Source of the DNA: Candidatus Nanopelagicaceae bacterium
Lineage (GTDB): Bacteria; Actinomycetota; Actinomycetes; Nanopelagicales; Nanopelagicaceae
Direction: 5' to 3'
Length of the DNA stretch: 5,993 bases
Assembly: GCA_947478965.1 (NCBI GenBank)
Contig: CANJXW010000040.1
Span: 1 to 5,993 of the forward strand
Part shown: one piece after another, positions 5,467 to 5,993 of the stretch
How the letters are laid out: each line of letters begins with the position of its first letter
Position numbering within the stretch: the stretch's first letter is position 1
Notes under the pieces: model-generated
What the model saw: only the letters and a program-made list of their open reading frames with translations
The model's database searches: none
What the model was told of the DNA's origin: nothing
Translations under genes and position numbers: made by a program

Positions 5467-5993
5467 CTCAACTGAAGACAAAAGATATCTATCGCTTCGG
5501 TAATAGATCATCACTTGTATTAGTCCTGACCTCGCTCGTATGCGCAGGTGGTTTTCTTTGGCCTTTCTTTGTGACGACTCAACAATCTTCTCAGCGCTCT
5601 CAAATCTTTTTCTGGATTGCGGTACCACTTACTTTCTTTCTTCTTCTAAGCGAGTTAAGTAACAAGCGCTTGGATGCAAAATCAGTTGCTCTATTAGGCG
5701 TTCTTGCTGCATCCCTGGCTGCGCTTCGCCCCCTGGGAGCGGGAGCTGTTGGTATTGAGCCAATGTGGTTTCTTCTTATTCTCTCTGCGCGCGTCTTTGG
5801 AAGTGCATTTGGATTTCTCTTAGGGGTCATTGGAATGCTTGCATCAGCGTTGCTTACAGGTGGCATTGGGCCATGGCTTGGGTATCAACTCTTTGCAGCG
5901 GGTTGGATTGGTCTTCTGGCTGGCTCGTTACCCAAGAAATTTCGAGGACGTTATGAAATATTTATTCTGATTCTCTTTTCCATCTTCGCCTCT
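5463..5993 (+). CDS. ECF transporter S component, 5' part (substrate-binding membrane protein)
   Basis: The gene starts at ATG 5463, in a 4-base ATGA overlap with the ATPase stop, and stays open to the window end (177 codons); the 3' end is missing. The product is a very hydrophobic membrane protein: helices at about 17-37 and 48-64, then a run of segments from 73 onward (73-90, 100-128, 138-156, 164-177). The stretch AALRPLGAGAVGIEPMWF (86-103), followed by RVFGSAFGFLLG (110-121) and LLTGGIGPWLGYQLFAAGWIG (130-150), looks like the S components of actinobacterial ECF transporters, and the Gly/Ala-rich helices would contact EcfT. S components bind the vitamin and topple in the membrane during transport. 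The B12 riboswitch upstream points to cobalamin, a cobamide or a precursor as substrate. The sequence does not identify it with CbrT, CblT or BtuM by eye, and no CbiM-like His-rich N-terminus is present. Confidence 0.88.
   Translation, partial: MTQLKTKDIYRFGNRSSLVLVLTSLVCAGGFLWPFFVTTQQSSQRSQIFFWIAVPLTFFLLLSELSNKRLDAKSVALLGVLAASLAALRPLGAGAVGIEPMWFLLILSARVFGSAFGFLLGVIGMLASALLTGGIGPWLGYQLFAAGWIGLLAGSLPKKFRGRYEIFILILFSIFAS

Noticed and set aside
5600..5866. Minus-strand ORF near the right end
   Set aside because: It is antisense to the S component, whose reading frame is open from 5463 to the window end with a clear membrane-protein pattern.
1..5993. CRISPR array, transposase, tRNA, rRNA or phage genes
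   Set aside because: No direct-repeat array, insertion-sequence ends, cloverleaf or rRNA-like segment was seen on either strand by eye; the region looks like ordinary chromosomal sequence apart from the riboswitch operon.

Overview
The window looks like chromosomal DNA from a small-genome, moderate-to-low-GC member of the Actinomycetota. Freshwater acI / Nanopelagicales-type bacteria are a plausible source, but that is inference. The evidence is the set of protein families: a long-type NadA, a DUF3043 membrane protein, an SCO2322-like secreted protein, and an actinobacterial ECF transporter with two ATPase domains fused in one chain. Base composition is clearly below that of typical high-GC actinobacteria. 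Genes are tightly packed, and recognisable Shine-Dalgarno sites are scarce except behind the riboswitch.

Left part (1-1208, + strand): the 3' two-thirds of nadA (quinolinate synthase, NAD biosynthesis), followed after 2 nt by a gene for a basic, two-helix membrane protein of family DUF3043. A weak hairpin near 1249-1280 may end this unit.

Middle (1249-2250, - strand): a complete aldo/keto reductase gene, convergent with the DUF3043 gene and divergent from the transporter operon. It may be transcribed leaderless from a promoter at 2257-2286.

Right part (2251-5993, + strand): a cobalamin (B12) riboswitch (about 2330-2473) and its expression platform (to 2542) precede a four-gene operon. The genes encode a secreted SCO2322-like protein (TTG start at 2547), EcfT/CbiQ (3101-3856), a double ATPase EcfA-EcfA' (3853-5466) and an ECF S component (5463 to beyond the window end). 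The last two junctions are 4-base ATGA overlaps, so T, A and S are probably translationally coupled.

Taken together, this reads as a B12-repressed uptake system. When cobalamin is plentiful, the riboswitch should fold its kissing loop and reduce translation of the first gene. When it is scarce, the cell makes a complete ECF importer plus an exported accessory protein. The substrate is most likely cobalamin, a cobamide or a precursor, with cobalt as an alternative. The most interesting points are the exported partner of an ECF transporter, and the expression platform, where the ribosome-binding site sits in a hairpin and a 17-codon leader ORF ends inside it.
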